From Actinopolyspora mortivallis DSM 44261 (GTDB taxonomy: Bacteria; Actinomycetota; Actinomycetes; Mycobacteriales; Pseudonocardiaceae), in the NCBI RefSeq assembly GCF_000384035.1, contig NZ_KB913024.1, positions 377,317-441,316 of the forward strand: 64,000 bases of DNA, read 5' to 3'. Of this stretch, positions 46,760 through 56,999 are shown one piece after another. The notes beneath the pieces are model-generated. The model saw nothing but the letters and a program-made list of their open reading frames with translations, searched no databases and had not been told where the DNA came from. Numbering within the stretch: the stretch's first letter is position 1; every line of letters starts with the position of its first letter. The position numbers were made by a program, and so were the translations under genes.

Positions 46760-48200
46760 CGAGATAAGCCTCCAGACCGGCTCGCCCGCCCACACGATCG
46801 GAACCCGACTCGCGTTCTCCGCCGAAGGGGGCCGTGGGATCGAACCTGTGGAAGGTGTTGCCCCAGACCACCCCGGTCCGCAGCCGGTTCGCCGTCCACA
46901 GTGTCCGGGAACCCTTCTCGCTCCACACCCCGGCGGCCAATCCGTGGGGCGTGTTGTTGGCCTTGGTCACGGCCTCCTCGGGGATGCGGAAGGTCAGCAC
47001 GGACAGCACCGGGCCGAAGACCTCCTCCCGGGCCAGCCGCATCGACTGGTGGACCTCGGAGAACACGGTGGGCGCGAGGAAGTAGCCCCGCTCGGGCAGG
47101 GGGTGCGGGCTGCTCCACCGTCGTGCTCCCTCGGCCTCTCCCGTCTCGACGAGCCGGGTGATCCGGTCCAGCTCGGCGGCGGAGTTGACCGCGCCCACGT
47201 CCGTGTTGCGGTCCAGCGGATCCCCGACCCGCAGGGTGGCGGTCCGTTCGCACACCCGCTCCACGAACTCCTCGGCCACGGACTCCTCGACCAGCACCCG
47301 GGAGCCGGCACCCCGGACGTGCCCCTGGTTGAAGAAGGCCCCGTCGACCACTCCCTGGACCGCCTGTTCCACGGGCGCGTCGGCGAAGACGATGTTCGTG
47401 CCGCTGCCGCCCAGCGTCAGCACCGGGGTTCTGCCCGTTCCGGCCAGCCGATGCCGGATCCGTCGTCCGACCTCGGTCGAGCCGACGAAGGCCGGTTTGG
47501 CCACCCCCGGGTGGGAGAGTAGCTTCTCCCCGGTGTGCGCCCCGCCGGTGAGGATGTTGACCACGCCCGGCGGCAGGTCGGCCTGCTGGCAGAGTTCGGC
47601 GAACACCAGCGCGCTGAGCGGGGTCGTCTCGGCCGGTTTGACCACCACGGTGTTGCCGCACGCCAGGGCGGGGGCGACCTGCTGGGCCAGGGTCAGCAGC
47701 GGGAAGTTCCACGGCAGCACCTGGCCGACCACTCCGAAGGGGGCCGGGTCGGGACCGAACCCGGCGTAGTCCAGTTTGTCCGCCCATCCGGCGTGGTGCA
47801 GGAAGTACGCGGCGGCGTTCGGGAGGTCGAACTCCCGGGCCTGGCGCACCGGTTTGCCGGTGTCGAGGCTTTCCAACACGGCCAGCTCCCGGCCGCGTTC
47901 CTGCAACAGCCGCGCCAGCCGGAAGAGGTACTTGGCCCGTGCCGAGCCGTCGAGGCCGCCCCACCGGTCACGGAACGCCCCGGAGGCCGCCTCGACGGCA
48001 CGGTCCATATCGGAGTTCGCCGTTCCCGCGACCGTGGCCAGTTCCTCGGTGGTGGCCGGGTTCACACTGGTCGTCTTCTCGCCGCTTCCCGCGGAGAACG
48101 TCCCGTCGACGAAGAGCCGGTACTCGGAGGCCAACCCGGCGAGTCCGGCCGATTCGGGGGCGGGGACGTACTCCCACGGGGCGGAGTCGGGATCCGTCAC
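46752..48200 (-). CDS. Aldehyde dehydrogenase homologue lacking both catalytic residues
   Basis: The 482-residue protein is full length and keeps the fold: LPWNFPLLTLAQQVAPALAC (oxyanion Asn165), VVVKPAE (Lys188), FVGSTEVGRRI and the late EVFGPVLSVLTF. Yet the general-base Glu of the LELGG motif is Thr262 (LTLGG), and the catalytic Cys of NQGQxC is Arg296 (FNQGHVRGAGSR). It should therefore not oxidise aldehydes by the standard mechanism. GTG 48200 overlaps the deoC stop (GTGA). The 3' end overlaps the start of the truncated homologue by 8 bp, so all three are one operon. Confidence 0.88.
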   Translation of the reverse strand: MTDPDSAPWEYVPAPESAGLAGLASEYRLFVDGTFSAGSGEKTTSVNPATTEELATVAGTANSDMDRAVEAASGAFRDRWGGLDGSARAKYLFRLARLLQERGRELAVLESLDTGKPVRQAREFDLPNAAAYFLHHAGWADKLDYAGFGPDPAPFGVVGQVLPWNFPLLTLAQQVAPALACGNTVVVKPAETTPLSALVFAELCQQADLPPGVVNILTGGAHTGEKLLSHPGVAKPAFVGSTEVGRRIRHRLAGTGRTPVLTLGGSGTNIVFADAPVEQAVQGVVDGAFFNQGHVRGAGSRVLVEESVAEEFVERVCERTATLRVGDPLDRNTDVGAVNSAAELDRITRLVETGEAEGARRWSSPHPLPERGYFLAPTVFSEVHQSMRLAREEVFGPVLSVLTFRIPEEAVTKANNTPHGLAAGVWSEKGSRTLWTANRLRTGVVWGNTFHRFDPTAPFGGERESGSDRVGGRAGLEAYLDV

Positions 48201-49186
48201 AGGTCCACCGCCACGTGGTCGGGGCCACCGTAGTGGCCGTCGAGTTGCGTTCTCCGTTGCATCAGCAGATCGTTGAGCAGCCCGGAGGCACCGAACCGGA
48301 ACAGGCGGGGCGTGAGCCACTCCGGACCGGCCACCTCGCGGACGGCGACCAGGTAGCGCAGCGCGTCCTTGGTGGTGCGGATCCCGCCCGCCGGTTTGAC
48401 CCCCCGCCACTGGCCGGTGCGGTCGTACCACTCGCGTACCGTCCGCAGCAGCACGTGGGTGACCGGCAGCGTCGCCGCGGGGGAGACCTTGCCGGTGGAG
48501 GTCTTGACGAAGTCCGCCCCGGCCAGCAGCGCCAGCCAGCTCGCCCGCTGGACGTTGTCGTAGGTGCCGAGTTCGCCGGTTTCCAGGATCACCTTGAGGT
48601 GGGCTCCGCCGCAGGCGGACCGGACCTCCCGGATCTCGTCGAAGACCTCCCCGTAGCGTCCGGACAGGAAGGCGCCCCGGTCGATCACCATGTCCACCTC
48701 GTCGGCCCCGGCGTCCACGGCCAGCTCCACCTCGGCGAGCTTGGCCCGGGAACAGGAGCGTCCGGAGGGGAAGGCGGTGGCCACCGAGGCCACCCCGACC
48801 GGGACCTCACCGAGCGCGGCCACGGCCTCGGCGACCAGGTCCGGGTACACGCACAGCGCGGCCACGCGGGGTGTGGCCGAGTGACCCGGATCCGGGTGCC
48901 GCGCCTTGGCCGCGAGCGCCCGCACCTTGCCGGGGGTGTCGGCCCCTTCGAGAGTGGTGAGGTCGACCATGCCGATGGCGGTGTCGATGGCCCGCGGTTT
49001 GGCGTTCTTGCCGACACCGCGTGCGCCCAACGCGGCGGCGCGCTGTTCGAGGCCGACGGCGTCGATCCCCGGCAGGCCGCGCAGGAAACCCTCCAGTGCC
49101 CTGCCGCCGCGGGCCGCCTCGGCCAGTTCCGCGGGAAGCCGTGCCGGGGCGGCGGAGCCGCGAGTTCGGCTTGGCGAGTGAGCCAT
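48197..49186 (-). CDS. deoC: Deoxyribose-phosphate aldolase
   Basis: The 329-residue class I aldolase splits deoxyribose 5-phosphate into acetaldehyde and glyceraldehyde 3-phosphate. The Schiff-base Lys is in ADFVKTSTGK, the other active residues in DEVDMVIDRG and RGVKPAGGIRT. It is longer than E. coli DeoC (259) by an N-terminal extension and an insertion near residue 85, as is usual for actinobacterial forms. ATG 49186 opens the operon. Acetaldehyde release would explain an ALDH neighbour, but those neighbours lack catalytic residues. Confidence 0.94.
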   Translation of the reverse strand: MAHSPSRTRGSAAPARLPAELAEAARGGRALEGFLRGLPGIDAVGLEQRAAALGARGVGKNAKPRAIDTAIGMVDLTTLEGADTPGKVRALAAKARHPDPGHSATPRVAALCVYPDLVAEAVAALGEVPVGVASVATAFPSGRSCSRAKLAEVELAVDAGADEVDMVIDRGAFLSGRYGEVFDEIREVRSACGGAHLKVILETGELGTYDNVQRASWLALLAGADFVKTSTGKVSPAATLPVTHVLLRTVREWYDRTGQWRGVKPAGGIRTTKDALRYLVAVREVAGPEWLTPRLFRFGASGLLNDLLMQRRTQLDGHYGGPDHVAVDL

Positions 49187-49427
49187 GTCCCCAGTCTAAG
49201 GAGTCCTTTCAGCCCGGCCTGCTGGGCTGCGCGGCTCGGTGGTGCCTCGCGGCGCTCTGCGTGACTCCCTCGTGTGACAGTCCGTGGAGTCCCGTGTGTG
49301 CGCTGGCGAGCAAGGTCCGATCTCGTGTAGTACCCATCCCACGTCGGTTTCTCCCCGGAACGGGGGAGTCCCCACCCAGCGGGTCGCCGGTGCGGGCGAC
49401 TCCACCCACCCCGCGAGGTTCGGTCGC

Positions 49428-50444
49428 ATGGTTCGGATCACCAGCGTCACCCGGCTGGCCAGGATCACCGGTGCGCACGCCGTGCGCGACACCGCGAGCC
49501 GCTTCGGTGTCCACGCCACCGACCTGGGGATCCCCTGGCGGGCCCGCGACGGTGGGGTGCTCGTGGCCTTCGGCGACACCTACGGCGCCGGATGGGGCGG
49601 GCACGGGCCGGGGCCACCCGAGGCCGACTGGCGTTTCAACGTGCTGGCCCACGGCACCGACGCCGGTCTCGACTCCGGTCTCGTCCTCGACTGTTTCGTG
49701 GCACGCCCCGACGGCACGGCCGCCCAGGTGATACCGCCCTGGCGTCCCTCCGAGGAACACACGGTCATCCCCACCTCGGGGATCTCCGTGGGAGGACGGG
49801 AGTACCTGCACTACATGTCGGTCCGCCGGTGGGGGAAACCGGGGAGGTGGCGGACGTGGCACGCGGGGCTGGCCTGTTCCGACGACGGGGGACGCACCTG
49901 GAGCAAACCACGGGGAGCGGTGTGGCCCAACCGGCGCGGCGGCCCGGTGAGCCGCCCGTGGCGGCGGAACACGCATCCCTTCCAGCTGGTGGCCTTCGCC
50001 GGGGTGCTCGACGGGTGGGTCTACCTGCTCGGGACCCCCAACGGGCGCTACGGCGACGGGCGTCTGGCCCGGGCTCCGGCGGACGCGCTGCTGGAACCAC
50101 GTGCCTACCAGTACTGGAACGGTCGCTCCTTCGGGACCGAGGTCCGCGCCGCCGCTGCCGTGCTCGGCGGGCCGGTGGGCGAGCTGTCCGTGCGCTACAA
50201 CAGCTTCTTCGGCCGCTGGCTGGCCACCCACCTGGACGAACGGCGGGCCGAGATCGTGCTGCGCACCGCCCCGAGCCTGATCGGGCCGTGGACGGACGGG
50301 CAGACCCTCGTCTCGGCGGAGGAGTACCCGGCGCTGTACGGCGGTTTCCAGCACCCGCACGGCTGCGACCGGCCGCGGATCTACTTCACCGTGAGCCACT
50401 GGTGGTCCTACAACGTCGACCTCTTCCGTGCCGAACTGGCGTGA
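49428..50444 (+). CDS. DUF4185-domain protein
   Basis: The 338-residue protein shows the DUF4185 beta-propeller pattern: DLGIPWRARDGGVLVAFGDT, EEHTVIPTSGISVGGREYLH, GLACSDDGGRTWSKP, SVRYNSFFGRWLATHLDE and LYGGFQHPHG. Related five-bladed propellers act on or bind glycans. This copy has no signal peptide from the ATG at 49428, so it looks cytoplasmic or carries a missed start upstream. No enzymatic role is assigned. Confidence 0.82.
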   Translation: MVRITSVTRLARITGAHAVRDTASRFGVHATDLGIPWRARDGGVLVAFGDTYGAGWGGHGPGPPEADWRFNVLAHGTDAGLDSGLVLDCFVARPDGTAAQVIPPWRPSEEHTVIPTSGISVGGREYLHYMSVRRWGKPGRWRTWHAGLACSDDGGRTWSKPRGAVWPNRRGGPVSRPWRRNTHPFQLVAFAGVLDGWVYLLGTPNGRYGDGRLARAPADALLEPRAYQYWNGRSFGTEVRAAAAVLGGPVGELSVRYNSFFGRWLATHLDERRAEIVLRTAPSLIGPWTDGQTLVSAEEYPALYGGFQHPHGCDRPRIYFTVSHWWSYNVDLFRAELA

Positions 50445-50540
50445 CCTCGGTGGAAGCGGTCCCACCCGGGCGGGTCTCGCCGGGAGGTCCGCGGGAAACC
50501 CGTTCGAGGCCGCCGGGCCGGGGTACGTAGGCTGTGAACC

Positions 50541-52334
50541 ATGAGTACCTCCGTGCTTACTGGCGTGGCGTGGCCCTACACCAACGGGCCGCGGCACATT
50601 GGTCACGTCTCCGGAATCGGTGTCCCCTCGGACGTCTTCTCGCGGTTCCACCGAATGTCCGGAAACAAGGTGCTCATGGTCTCCGGCAGCGACGAGCACG
50701 GGACGCCGATCCTGGTGCAGGCCGAGAAGGAGGGGGTCGCCCCGCGTGAGCTGGTGGACAAGTACCACCGGGTGATCGCCGAGGACATGCGTGACCTCGG
50801 GGTCAGCTACGACCTCTACACCCGCACCACCACCGGAAACCACTACGAGGTGGTGCGGCAGATCTTCCTGGCGCTGTACCGCAACGGCTACATCGTCCCG
50901 AGGACCACCACGGGAGCGGTGAGCCCCTCGACGGGCCGGACGCTGCCGGATCGCTACATCGAGGGAACCTGTCCGATCTGCGGCTCCGACGGGGCCCGTG
51001 GCGACCAGTGCGACAACTGCGGCAACCAGCTCGACGCCGCCGAACTCCGTGACCCCGTGTCGAGGATCAACGGTGAGACTCCCCGGTTCGTGGAGACCGA
51101 GCACCTGTTCCTCGACCTGCCCGCCTTCACCGAGTCCCTGGGGAAGTGGCTGGCCACGCGGACCGACTGGCGTTCCAACGTGCTGAACTTCACGCGCAAC
51201 CTCGTCGAGGACATGCGCCCGCGCCCCATCACCCGGGATCTGGACTGGGGGGTTCCGGTGCCGCTCGACGGTTGGGACGAGCAGTCCATGAAGCGGCTCT
51301 ACGTGTGGTTCGACGCGGTGATCGGGTACTTCTCGGCCAGTGTGGAGTGGGCCAGGCGCTCGGGGGATCCCGAGGCGTGGCGCGCCTGGTGGAACGACCC
51401 GGAGGCCCTGCGGGTGTACTTCATGGGCAAGGACAACATCACGTTCCACGCCCAGATCTGGCCCGCGCTGTTGATGGGGCACAACGGATCGGGGGACCGG
51501 GGAGGCACGCCCGGGCCCTACGGGGAGCTGAACCTGCCCACCGAGATCGCCTCCAGCGAGTTCCTCACCATGACCGGGTCCAAGTTCTCCACCTCGCGGG
51601 GGACGGTGATCTACGTCCGTGACTTCGTGCGGGAGTTCGGTCCCGACGCGCTGCGCTACTTCATCTCGGCGGCGGGTCCCGAGACCCACGACGTCGACTT
51701 CACCTGGGACGAGTTCGTGCGCAGGATCAACTTCGAGCTCGTCAACGAGTGGGGCAACCTGGTCAACCGGGCCGTGTCCTTGGCGGCCAGGAACGTGGGG
51801 GCGGTTCCCGAGCCCCGTGCTCCCGAGGCCGTGGACGAGGAGCTGAAGTCCACGGCGCGGCAGGCCTTCGACGTGGTCGGTGGCCACCTGCGCGCCTCGC
51901 GGTTCCGCGCCGCCACGCAGGAGGCGATGCGGGTGGTTTCGGCGGCCAACAAGTACCTGTCCGAGCAGGAGCCGTGGAAGCGCAAGGACGACCCCGACCG
52001 GCGGGACACCATCCTGCACACCGCGCTTCAGGTGGTCTCGGACGCCAACACGCTGCTCACGCCGTTCCTGCCACATTCCTCCCAGCGGGTGTACGAGCTG
52101 CTCGGGGGCAGCGGTGTCTGGGCCGCCCAACCCCGGCTGGAGGACGTGGACGACCTGGACGTCGCCGACCGGCGTTACCCGATCCTGACGGGTGACTACA
52201 CCGAGGAGCTGGCGAGCTGGGAGTCCAGGCCGATCGGGGTGGGGACTCCCCTGAGCAAACCGACTCCGTTGTTCGGCAAGCTCGATCCCGAGTTGGCCGA
52301 GACCGGCCCGGAGTGGGCTCCGATCCGGCACTGA
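50541..52334 (+). CDS. metG: Methionyl-tRNA synthetase
   Basis: The 597-residue class I synthetase charges tRNA-Met. The HIGH motif is intact ([11 protein letters not shown]), and the zinc knuckle has four Cys ([18 protein letters not shown]). The KMSKS loop is [10 protein letters not shown], the KFS-type variant usual in actinobacteria. The C-terminal anticodon-binding helix bundle is present; the EMAP-like tRNA-binding domain is absent. It opens the conserved metG-tatD-rpfB-ksgA region. Confidence 0.97.
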   Translation: MSTSVLTGVAWPYTNGPRHIGHVSGIGVPSDVFSRFHRMSGNKVLMVSGSDEHGTPILVQAEKEGVAPRELVDKYHRVIAEDMRDLGVSYDLYTRTTTGNHYEVVRQIFLALYRNGYIVPRTTTGAVSPSTGRTLPDRYIEGTCPICGSDGARGDQCDNCGNQLDAAELRDPVSRINGETPRFVETEHLFLDLPAFTESLGKWLATRTDWRSNVLNFTRNLVEDMRPRPITRDLDWGVPVPLDGWDEQSMKRLYVWFDAVIGYFSASVEWARRSGDPEAWRAWWNDPEALRVYFMGKDNITFHAQIWPALLMGHNGSGDRGGTPGPYGELNLPTEIASSEFLTMTGSKFSTSRGTVIYVRDFVREFGPDALRYFISAAGPETHDVDFTWDEFVRRINFELVNEWGNLVNRAVSLAARNVGAVPEPRAPEAVDEELKSTARQAFDVVGGHLRASRFRAATQEAMRVVSAANKYLSEQEPWKRKDDPDRRDTILHTALQVVSDANTLLTPFLPHSSQRVYELLGGSGVWAAQPRLEDVDDLDVADRRYPILTGDYTEELASWESRPIGVGTPLSKPTPLFGKLDPELAETGPEWAPIRH

Positions 52335-52510
52335 GGTCGTTCGCCGCCCGCCGGGTGGGGTTTCCTCCGCACCCGGCCGGGCGGCGACCCGAGGACGAAC
52401 GACGCCTTCGCCCGGGTACTCGGGGGAAACCGCCCCGAATTTTCACCTGATCGTGTGAGTCGGCGCCGGGGTCAGCCTCGGCGGCGTGGAGTGTCTGCGA
52501 GGGAACCGAC

Positions 52511-53356
52511 GTGAGCAAAGAGGACAAACGAACTCCGCCCCCGGCGCCGGAGCCGCTGCCCGCTCCGGCGGTCGACGCGCACACGCATCTCGACGCCTGC
52601 GGGGCGCGGGAGGCCGAGCAGGTCCGGGCCATGGTGGACCGTGCCGAGGCCGCCGGGGTCGGACGGGTGGTGACGGTGGCCGACGACATCGAGTCGGCCC
52701 GCTGGACCGTCGAGGCCGCCGGGTGGGACGAGCGGGTTCACGCCGCCGTGGCGCTGCACCCCACCCGGGCCAAGGACTTCGGGGAGCACGAGCGCGCGAC
52801 GCTGCGCGAACTCGTCCACGCCCCCGGAGTGGTGGCGGTGGGTGAGACCGGGCTGGACTACTACTGGGACTTCTCCCCGCCGGAACCGCAGCAGGAGGCC
52901 TTCCGCTGGCACATCGCGCTGGCCAAGGAGGCCGGCAAGCCGCTGATGATCCACGACCGGGACGCCCACGAGGACATCGTGCGCATCCTCGACGAGGAGG
53001 GTCCCCCGGAGACGGTGGTCTTCCACTGCTTCTCCGGTGACGCCGAGTTCGCCCGCCGGTGTGTGGAGGCGGGCTACGTGCTCTCCTTCGCGGGAACGGC
53101 CACCTTCCGCAACGCCAACGCACGAGGGCTGCGGGAGGCGGCGGCGCGTGTTCCCGCCGAGCAGATGCTGGTGGAGACGGACGCCCCGTTCCTCACTCCC
53201 CATCCCTTCCGCGGCAAGCCCAACGAGCCGTACTGCGTGAACTACACCGTTCGTGACCTCGCGGAACTGCGCGGGGAGGACGTCGCGGAACTGGCAGCGG
53301 CCACCACTCACACGGCCGAGCGAGTTTTCGGGCTCGGTCAGGCGGAAGCCCGCTGA
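52511..53356 (+). CDS. tatD: TatD-family metal-dependent DNase
   Basis: The 281-residue TIM-barrel hydrolase has the TatD metal ligands: VDAHTHLDAC, VAVGETGLDYYWD, MIHDRDAHED, VVFHCFSGD and MLVETDAPFLTPHPFRGKPN. TatD enzymes cut DNA from 3' ends and aid repair and recycling. GTG 52511 begins a Pro-rich N-terminal tail of ~20 residues. It is the usual neighbour of metG and rpfB. Confidence 0.94.
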   Translation: MSKEDKRTPPPAPEPLPAPAVDAHTHLDACGAREAEQVRAMVDRAEAAGVGRVVTVADDIESARWTVEAAGWDERVHAAVALHPTRAKDFGEHERATLRELVHAPGVVAVGETGLDYYWDFSPPEPQQEAFRWHIALAKEAGKPLMIHDRDAHEDIVRILDEEGPPETVVFHCFSGDAEFARRCVEAGYVLSFAGTATFRNANARGLREAAARVPAEQMLVETDAPFLTPHPFRGKPNEPYCVNYTVRDLAELRGEDVAELAAATTHTAERVFGLGQAEAR

Positions 53357-53978
53357 GTTCTGGTCACGGTCCGAGGAGGACACCGGGCAGCGGTCCCTCC
53401 GGGGGTGCGCGTGGCGGCCGTGCCGTGGGGCGCCCCGAGCGCGGTCGCTCCCGTCGGGCACCACCGTCCGGCGGACACGCCGAGCGGGTGGGCCCGCGAG
53501 GGCGCGGAAAAGTGTTATGCGGCGGACGAGTCCGATCACGTGTGGTGTCGAGATCTGCGCGTAATGGGGTCGGAAACCCTCGTCGGGAGTGCAATTTACT
53601 CGTTCGAGTGAGTTTTTCGGACACCGAGCGCGTATGGAGTGTCCGTTTTCGGGACGGTAACCCGAATCACACCGATTTCGTGATCCTTGGCAGGGCGCAG
53701 ATCATCACGCTAGAGTCTCGAACTCGTAAACCGATGACCACGGTCATGGGTTACGCCCGCAGTCTTCGCCGGTGTACGTCGGGGTGGTCGGCCGGAGCGT
53801 CCGGGCCCGCAACGGGGCACGGACACGACAGTCGACCAGGGCGGCGCTGGCTACGGGAGTCGGATACGGACACGAAGCACGAAGGTTGTACGTGCCCCTC
53901 GTGCGCCGGTGACACCCTCGTGGTGTTCCCGCGCGCCCGAACGGACACGTCTTCCGGCCTTCGGGAGGTAACGACCCT
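53357..53978. other. 622-bp leader region of rpfB
   Basis: No gene is supported. The region includes an AT-richer promoter zone (53560-53730). Many actinobacterial rpf genes carry a cyclic-di-AMP (ydaO) riboswitch here; I looked for its core and did not see it. Confidence 0.4.
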
Positions 53979-55469
53979 GTGAACGAAAGCGACTATCTCG
54001 GTCGGAGCATGTCGAACGACCGGTACTCCCACGACGGGGGGCATTCGCTCGACCGAACCGACTGGTTCGCCCCCGATGTCGCACCCGAAGCACACACCTC
54101 GGTGGGCGTGCTGGAACGCCCCGAGGAGCAGTGGGCCGACTCGCCCTATCCGGCTCAGGACCACCCGAGCTTCCCCCCGGGAGCGCTCGCCATCACGCCG
54201 GAGGACGTCTACGAGATCCTCGGGTCCGACGCCGACGACCTCATGGCCGACGCCGGTCTCGACGTCGACGAGCTGATCCGGCTGCTCAACGCCGAGACCA
54301 CGGTCATGCCCCCGCTGCCGCTCTCCGGTGACGCGCAGCAGGATCCGAGCTCACCCGAGTTCGCCGAGGCCATCGGCACCTGGAAGCGCCGCTTCCTCAA
54401 GAGCGCGGTCGCCGCCGTGGTGCTCTCGGTCAGCGGCGCCGGCGGGGCCGCCGCCGCGATGGACAAGTCCGTCACCGTCGAGGTCGACGGGAACGAACGC
54501 CAGGTGAGCACCTACGAGTCGACCGTGGGTGAGGTCCTCGAGGACGAGGGCATCGAGGTCGACCGCCACGACGCGTTGAGCCCCTCGCTCGACTCGAAGG
54601 TCTCGCACGGCGACACCATCACCCTCGACCGGGGGCGCAAGATCGAGCTCACCGTCGACGGCGAGACCCGGGAGGAATGGGTCCGTTCGGTGACCGTCGG
54701 CCAGGCACTGCGCCAGCTCGGCGTGCCCACCGACGGCTCCTGGGTGTCGGCGAAGCGCACCATGCCGGTCCCCGAGGAGGGCATGAACCTGGAGGTGAAG
54801 ACCTCCAAGGACGTGACCCTGGTGGACGGTGGCAAGGAACCGAAGCGGTTGACCACCACCGCGGTGACCGTCGAGGAGCTGCTGCGCGCCCAGGGCATCA
54901 CGGTCGACGGGAACGACAACGTCACCCCCGGCGGGGACAAGAGGATCACCGACGGGGCCGAGGTGCGGATCGACCGCACCGACACCACCACGATCAACGT
55001 CCGCGAACAGGTCGAGCCGCCGGTCGAGAAGATCGTGGACGACTCGATGCTGCAGGGCGAGCGCAGGGTCGAACAACAGGGCAGCCCCGGCGAGAAGATC
55101 GTTTTCTTCCGCGTGACCAAGCACAACGGGGAAGAGGTCAAGCGCGAGGCCATCGACGAGCGGGTCGTTCAGGAGGCCGAGCCCAGGGTCGTACGGGTCG
55201 GCGGCAAGAAGCCGCCGAACAGCGGAGTCTGGGACAAGCTCGCCCAGTGCGAGTCCGGTGGTAACTGGTCGATCAACACCGGCAACGGTTACTACGGGGG
55301 CCTGCAGTTCAACAAGTCGACCTGGGACGCCTACGGCGGCAGCCAGTACGCCGCCTACCCGCACCAGGCGAGCAGGCAGCAGCAGATCGCCATCGCCACC
55401 AAGGTGCGCGACGCCCGGGGTGGCTACGGTGCCTGGCCCGCCTGTGCGTCGAGTCTCGGCCTGCTCTGA
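53979..55469 (+). CDS. rpfB: Resuscitation-promoting factor B
   Basis: The 496-residue protein cleaves peptidoglycan and wakes dormant cells. Order: a ~130-residue acidic cytoplasmic tail, one membrane helix ([19 protein letters not shown], ~138-157), three DUF348 repeats (~160-335, each with TVGE/TVGQ/TVEE-L), a G5 domain (~340-420) and the lysozyme-like Rpf domain (~420-496, [20 protein letters not shown] with the catalytic Glu). GTG 53979 follows GGGAGGTAACG. The long N-terminal tail before the helix is more than mycobacterial RpfB has. Confidence 0.94.
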   Translation: MNESDYLGRSMSNDRYSHDGGHSLDRTDWFAPDVAPEAHTSVGVLERPEEQWADSPYPAQDHPSFPPGALAITPEDVYEILGSDADDLMADAGLDVDELIRLLNAETTVMPPLPLSGDAQQDPSSPEFAEAIGTWKRRFLKSAVAAVVLSVSGAGGAAAAMDKSVTVEVDGNERQVSTYESTVGEVLEDEGIEVDRHDALSPSLDSKVSHGDTITLDRGRKIELTVDGETREEWVRSVTVGQALRQLGVPTDGSWVSAKRTMPVPEEGMNLEVKTSKDVTLVDGGKEPKRLTTTAVTVEELLRAQGITVDGNDNVTPGGDKRITDGAEVRIDRTDTTTINVREQVEPPVEKIVDDSMLQGERRVEQQGSPGEKIVFFRVTKHNGEEVKREAIDERVVQEAEPRVVRVGGKKPPNSGVWDKLAQCESGGNWSINTGNGYYGGLQFNKSTWDAYGGSQYAAYPHQASRQQQIAIATKVRDARGGYGAWPACASSLGLL

Positions 55470-55573
55470 GTGGCCTCCGGCGGGGTCGTGGCCGCCCCTC
55501 CGGCGGCCACCGACCCGACGGGTCGTCCGTGGTCGCGTCCGAACGTCGTCGTGGCCCTGCTAGTTTCGTCCGT

Positions 55574-56458
55574 GTGGAAGGGCAGTCCGCCGCGGCGCGT
55601 CTGCTCGGCCCCGCCGAGGTACGCGGACTGGCCGAGCAGCTCGCACTGCGTCCCACCAAGAAGCTGGGCCAGAACTTCGTGCACGATCCCAACACTGTGC
55701 GCCGGATCGTGGACTCTTCCGGGGTCGGCCCCGAGGACGTGGTGCTGGAGGTCGGTCCGGGGATCGGTTCGCTGACCCTGGGGCTGCTGTCGGTGGCCGG
55801 CTCCGTCACGGCGGTGGAGGTCGATTCGACGCTGGCCGAGCGGCTGCCCCGCACGGTGGAGGAGCACGCTCCGGGGTTGGCCGACCGGCTGCGCGTGGTG
55901 TGCGCCGACGCGCTGCGGTTGAGCGCCGAGGAGGCGGGCACCGGTGAGCGGGCCCCCACGGCGCTGGTGGCCAACCTGCCCTACAACGTGGCGGTACCGG
56001 TGGTGCTGCACCTGCTGGCCGAGCTGCCGACACTGCGGCACGGTCTGGTGATGGTGCAGGCCGAGGTCGCCGAGCGGATGGCCGCGGCACCGGGTGGTCG
56101 CTGTTACGGCGCGCCGAGCGCCAAGTCGGCGTGGTTCGCCTCCGTACGGCGGGCCGGTTCGGTCTCGCGCAACGTCTTCTGGCCCGTGCCCAATGTGGAC
56201 TCGGGGCTGGTGGCGTTCAGCAGGCACGATCCTCCGGCGGAGTTGCCGCGTGAGCGGGTGTTCTCCGTGGTGGACGCGGCCTTCGCGCAGCGACGCAAGA
56301 CGCTGCGTTCCGCGCTGGCCGGCTGGGCCGGTTCCTCGGAGCGGGCCGAGCGGCTGTTGCGGGCGGCCGGGGTGGATCCGGGCGCCCGTGGGGAGCGGTT
56401 GTCCATCGCGGACTTCGCGGCGGTGGCCGCGGCCGCCGAGCGGGACCGCCCGGAGTGA
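55574..56458 (+). CDS. ksgA: 16S rRNA dimethyladenosine transferase
   Basis: The 294-residue RsmA/KsgA methyltransferase dimethylates two adjacent adenosines near the 3' end of 16S rRNA. Motifs: [26 protein letters not shown] (SAM loop), [11 protein letters not shown] and [14 protein letters not shown] (catalytic NxPY). GTG 55574 lies about 8 bp after TAGTTT, so it is likely leaderless. It follows rpfB by 104 bp, the usual actinobacterial order. Confidence 0.95.
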   Translation: MEGQSAAARLLGPAEVRGLAEQLALRPTKKLGQNFVHDPNTVRRIVDSSGVGPEDVVLEVGPGIGSLTLGLLSVAGSVTAVEVDSTLAERLPRTVEEHAPGLADRLRVVCADALRLSAEEAGTGERAPTALVANLPYNVAVPVVLHLLAELPTLRHGLVMVQAEVAERMAAAPGGRCYGAPSAKSAWFASVRRAGSVSRNVFWPVPNVDSGLVAFSRHDPPAELPRERVFSVVDAAFAQRRKTLRSALAGWAGSSERAERLLRAAGVDPGARGERLSIADFAAVAAAAERDRPE

Positions 56459-56692
56459 CCGGGGAGGTGGGGCGGGATCCGTGCCGCCTCGGTGCGCGGG
56501 TGGCGGTTTCCTGCGCTGTCGCTCTCCCGATGATTCATTCCTTCGAGTGGCATGAGGCGCTGCCCTCGAAACTTTTCGTGATATCCACGATGTCAATTCA
56601 TTCCGCAGTGTGAGTGACTCATGCTACAAAAAGCGGAAAGTGACTGACATCAACTTGCGTGTTTCCGCTTTCGTGAGTTCTACTCTCATGCG

Positions 56693-56784
56693 TAGTCCAT
56701 CCCGAGCGGCCGAGAGATCTGGCTCGACGACGCCGCAGCAACCACCCACAACGGGCAGGTGCTACAGCCAGGAACGATGGAGTT
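56693..56784 (+). ncRNA. SAM riboswitch (SAM-I clan) upstream of metNIQ
   Basis: The core reads CGAGCGGCCGAGAGATCTGG, then CTCGACGACGCCGCAGCAACC and, after the ACCC/GGGC hairpin, CAGGTGCTACAGCCAGG. These are the GA-rich kink-turn and the GCAACC and GGTGCTA elements of S-box RNAs (GAGGGA-CUGGCCC-AUGA, GGCAACC, GGUGCUAA). P1 pairs CCATC (56697-56701) with GATGG (56776-56780). About 215 nt separate it from the metN start, enough for an expression platform, whose hairpin I could not fix. SAM binding would reduce methionine uptake. SAM-I versus SAM-IV class is not settled. Confidence 0.85.
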
Positions 56785-56999
56785 GGTTTGTCTCTGAGTT
56801 CCACCGCAACCGCGAGGGCGCTGCCCGTGGCTACCCGCCTCGGCCTGACGGAGCGCCGTGTCGTCGATCTGGGGCGGCGGACCACGACCGCCTGTCGACA
56901 CCACGTCTGAGTCCCGTACCGGCCCTTGGTTCCCTCCCAAACCGGCCACGTGCGACGAAGCACGTCTGAGGCCGGGGTGAGCTGAAGCGGAGTTCGATC

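Noticed and set aside
49209-52331. 1040-codon minus-strand frame
   Set aside because: It is antisense to the DUF4185 and metG genes; its composition is that of a shadow frame.
53600-53978. Cyclic-di-AMP (ydaO) riboswitch upstream of rpfB
   Set aside because: It was expected from known actinobacterial rpf leaders, but its conserved core elements are not visible.
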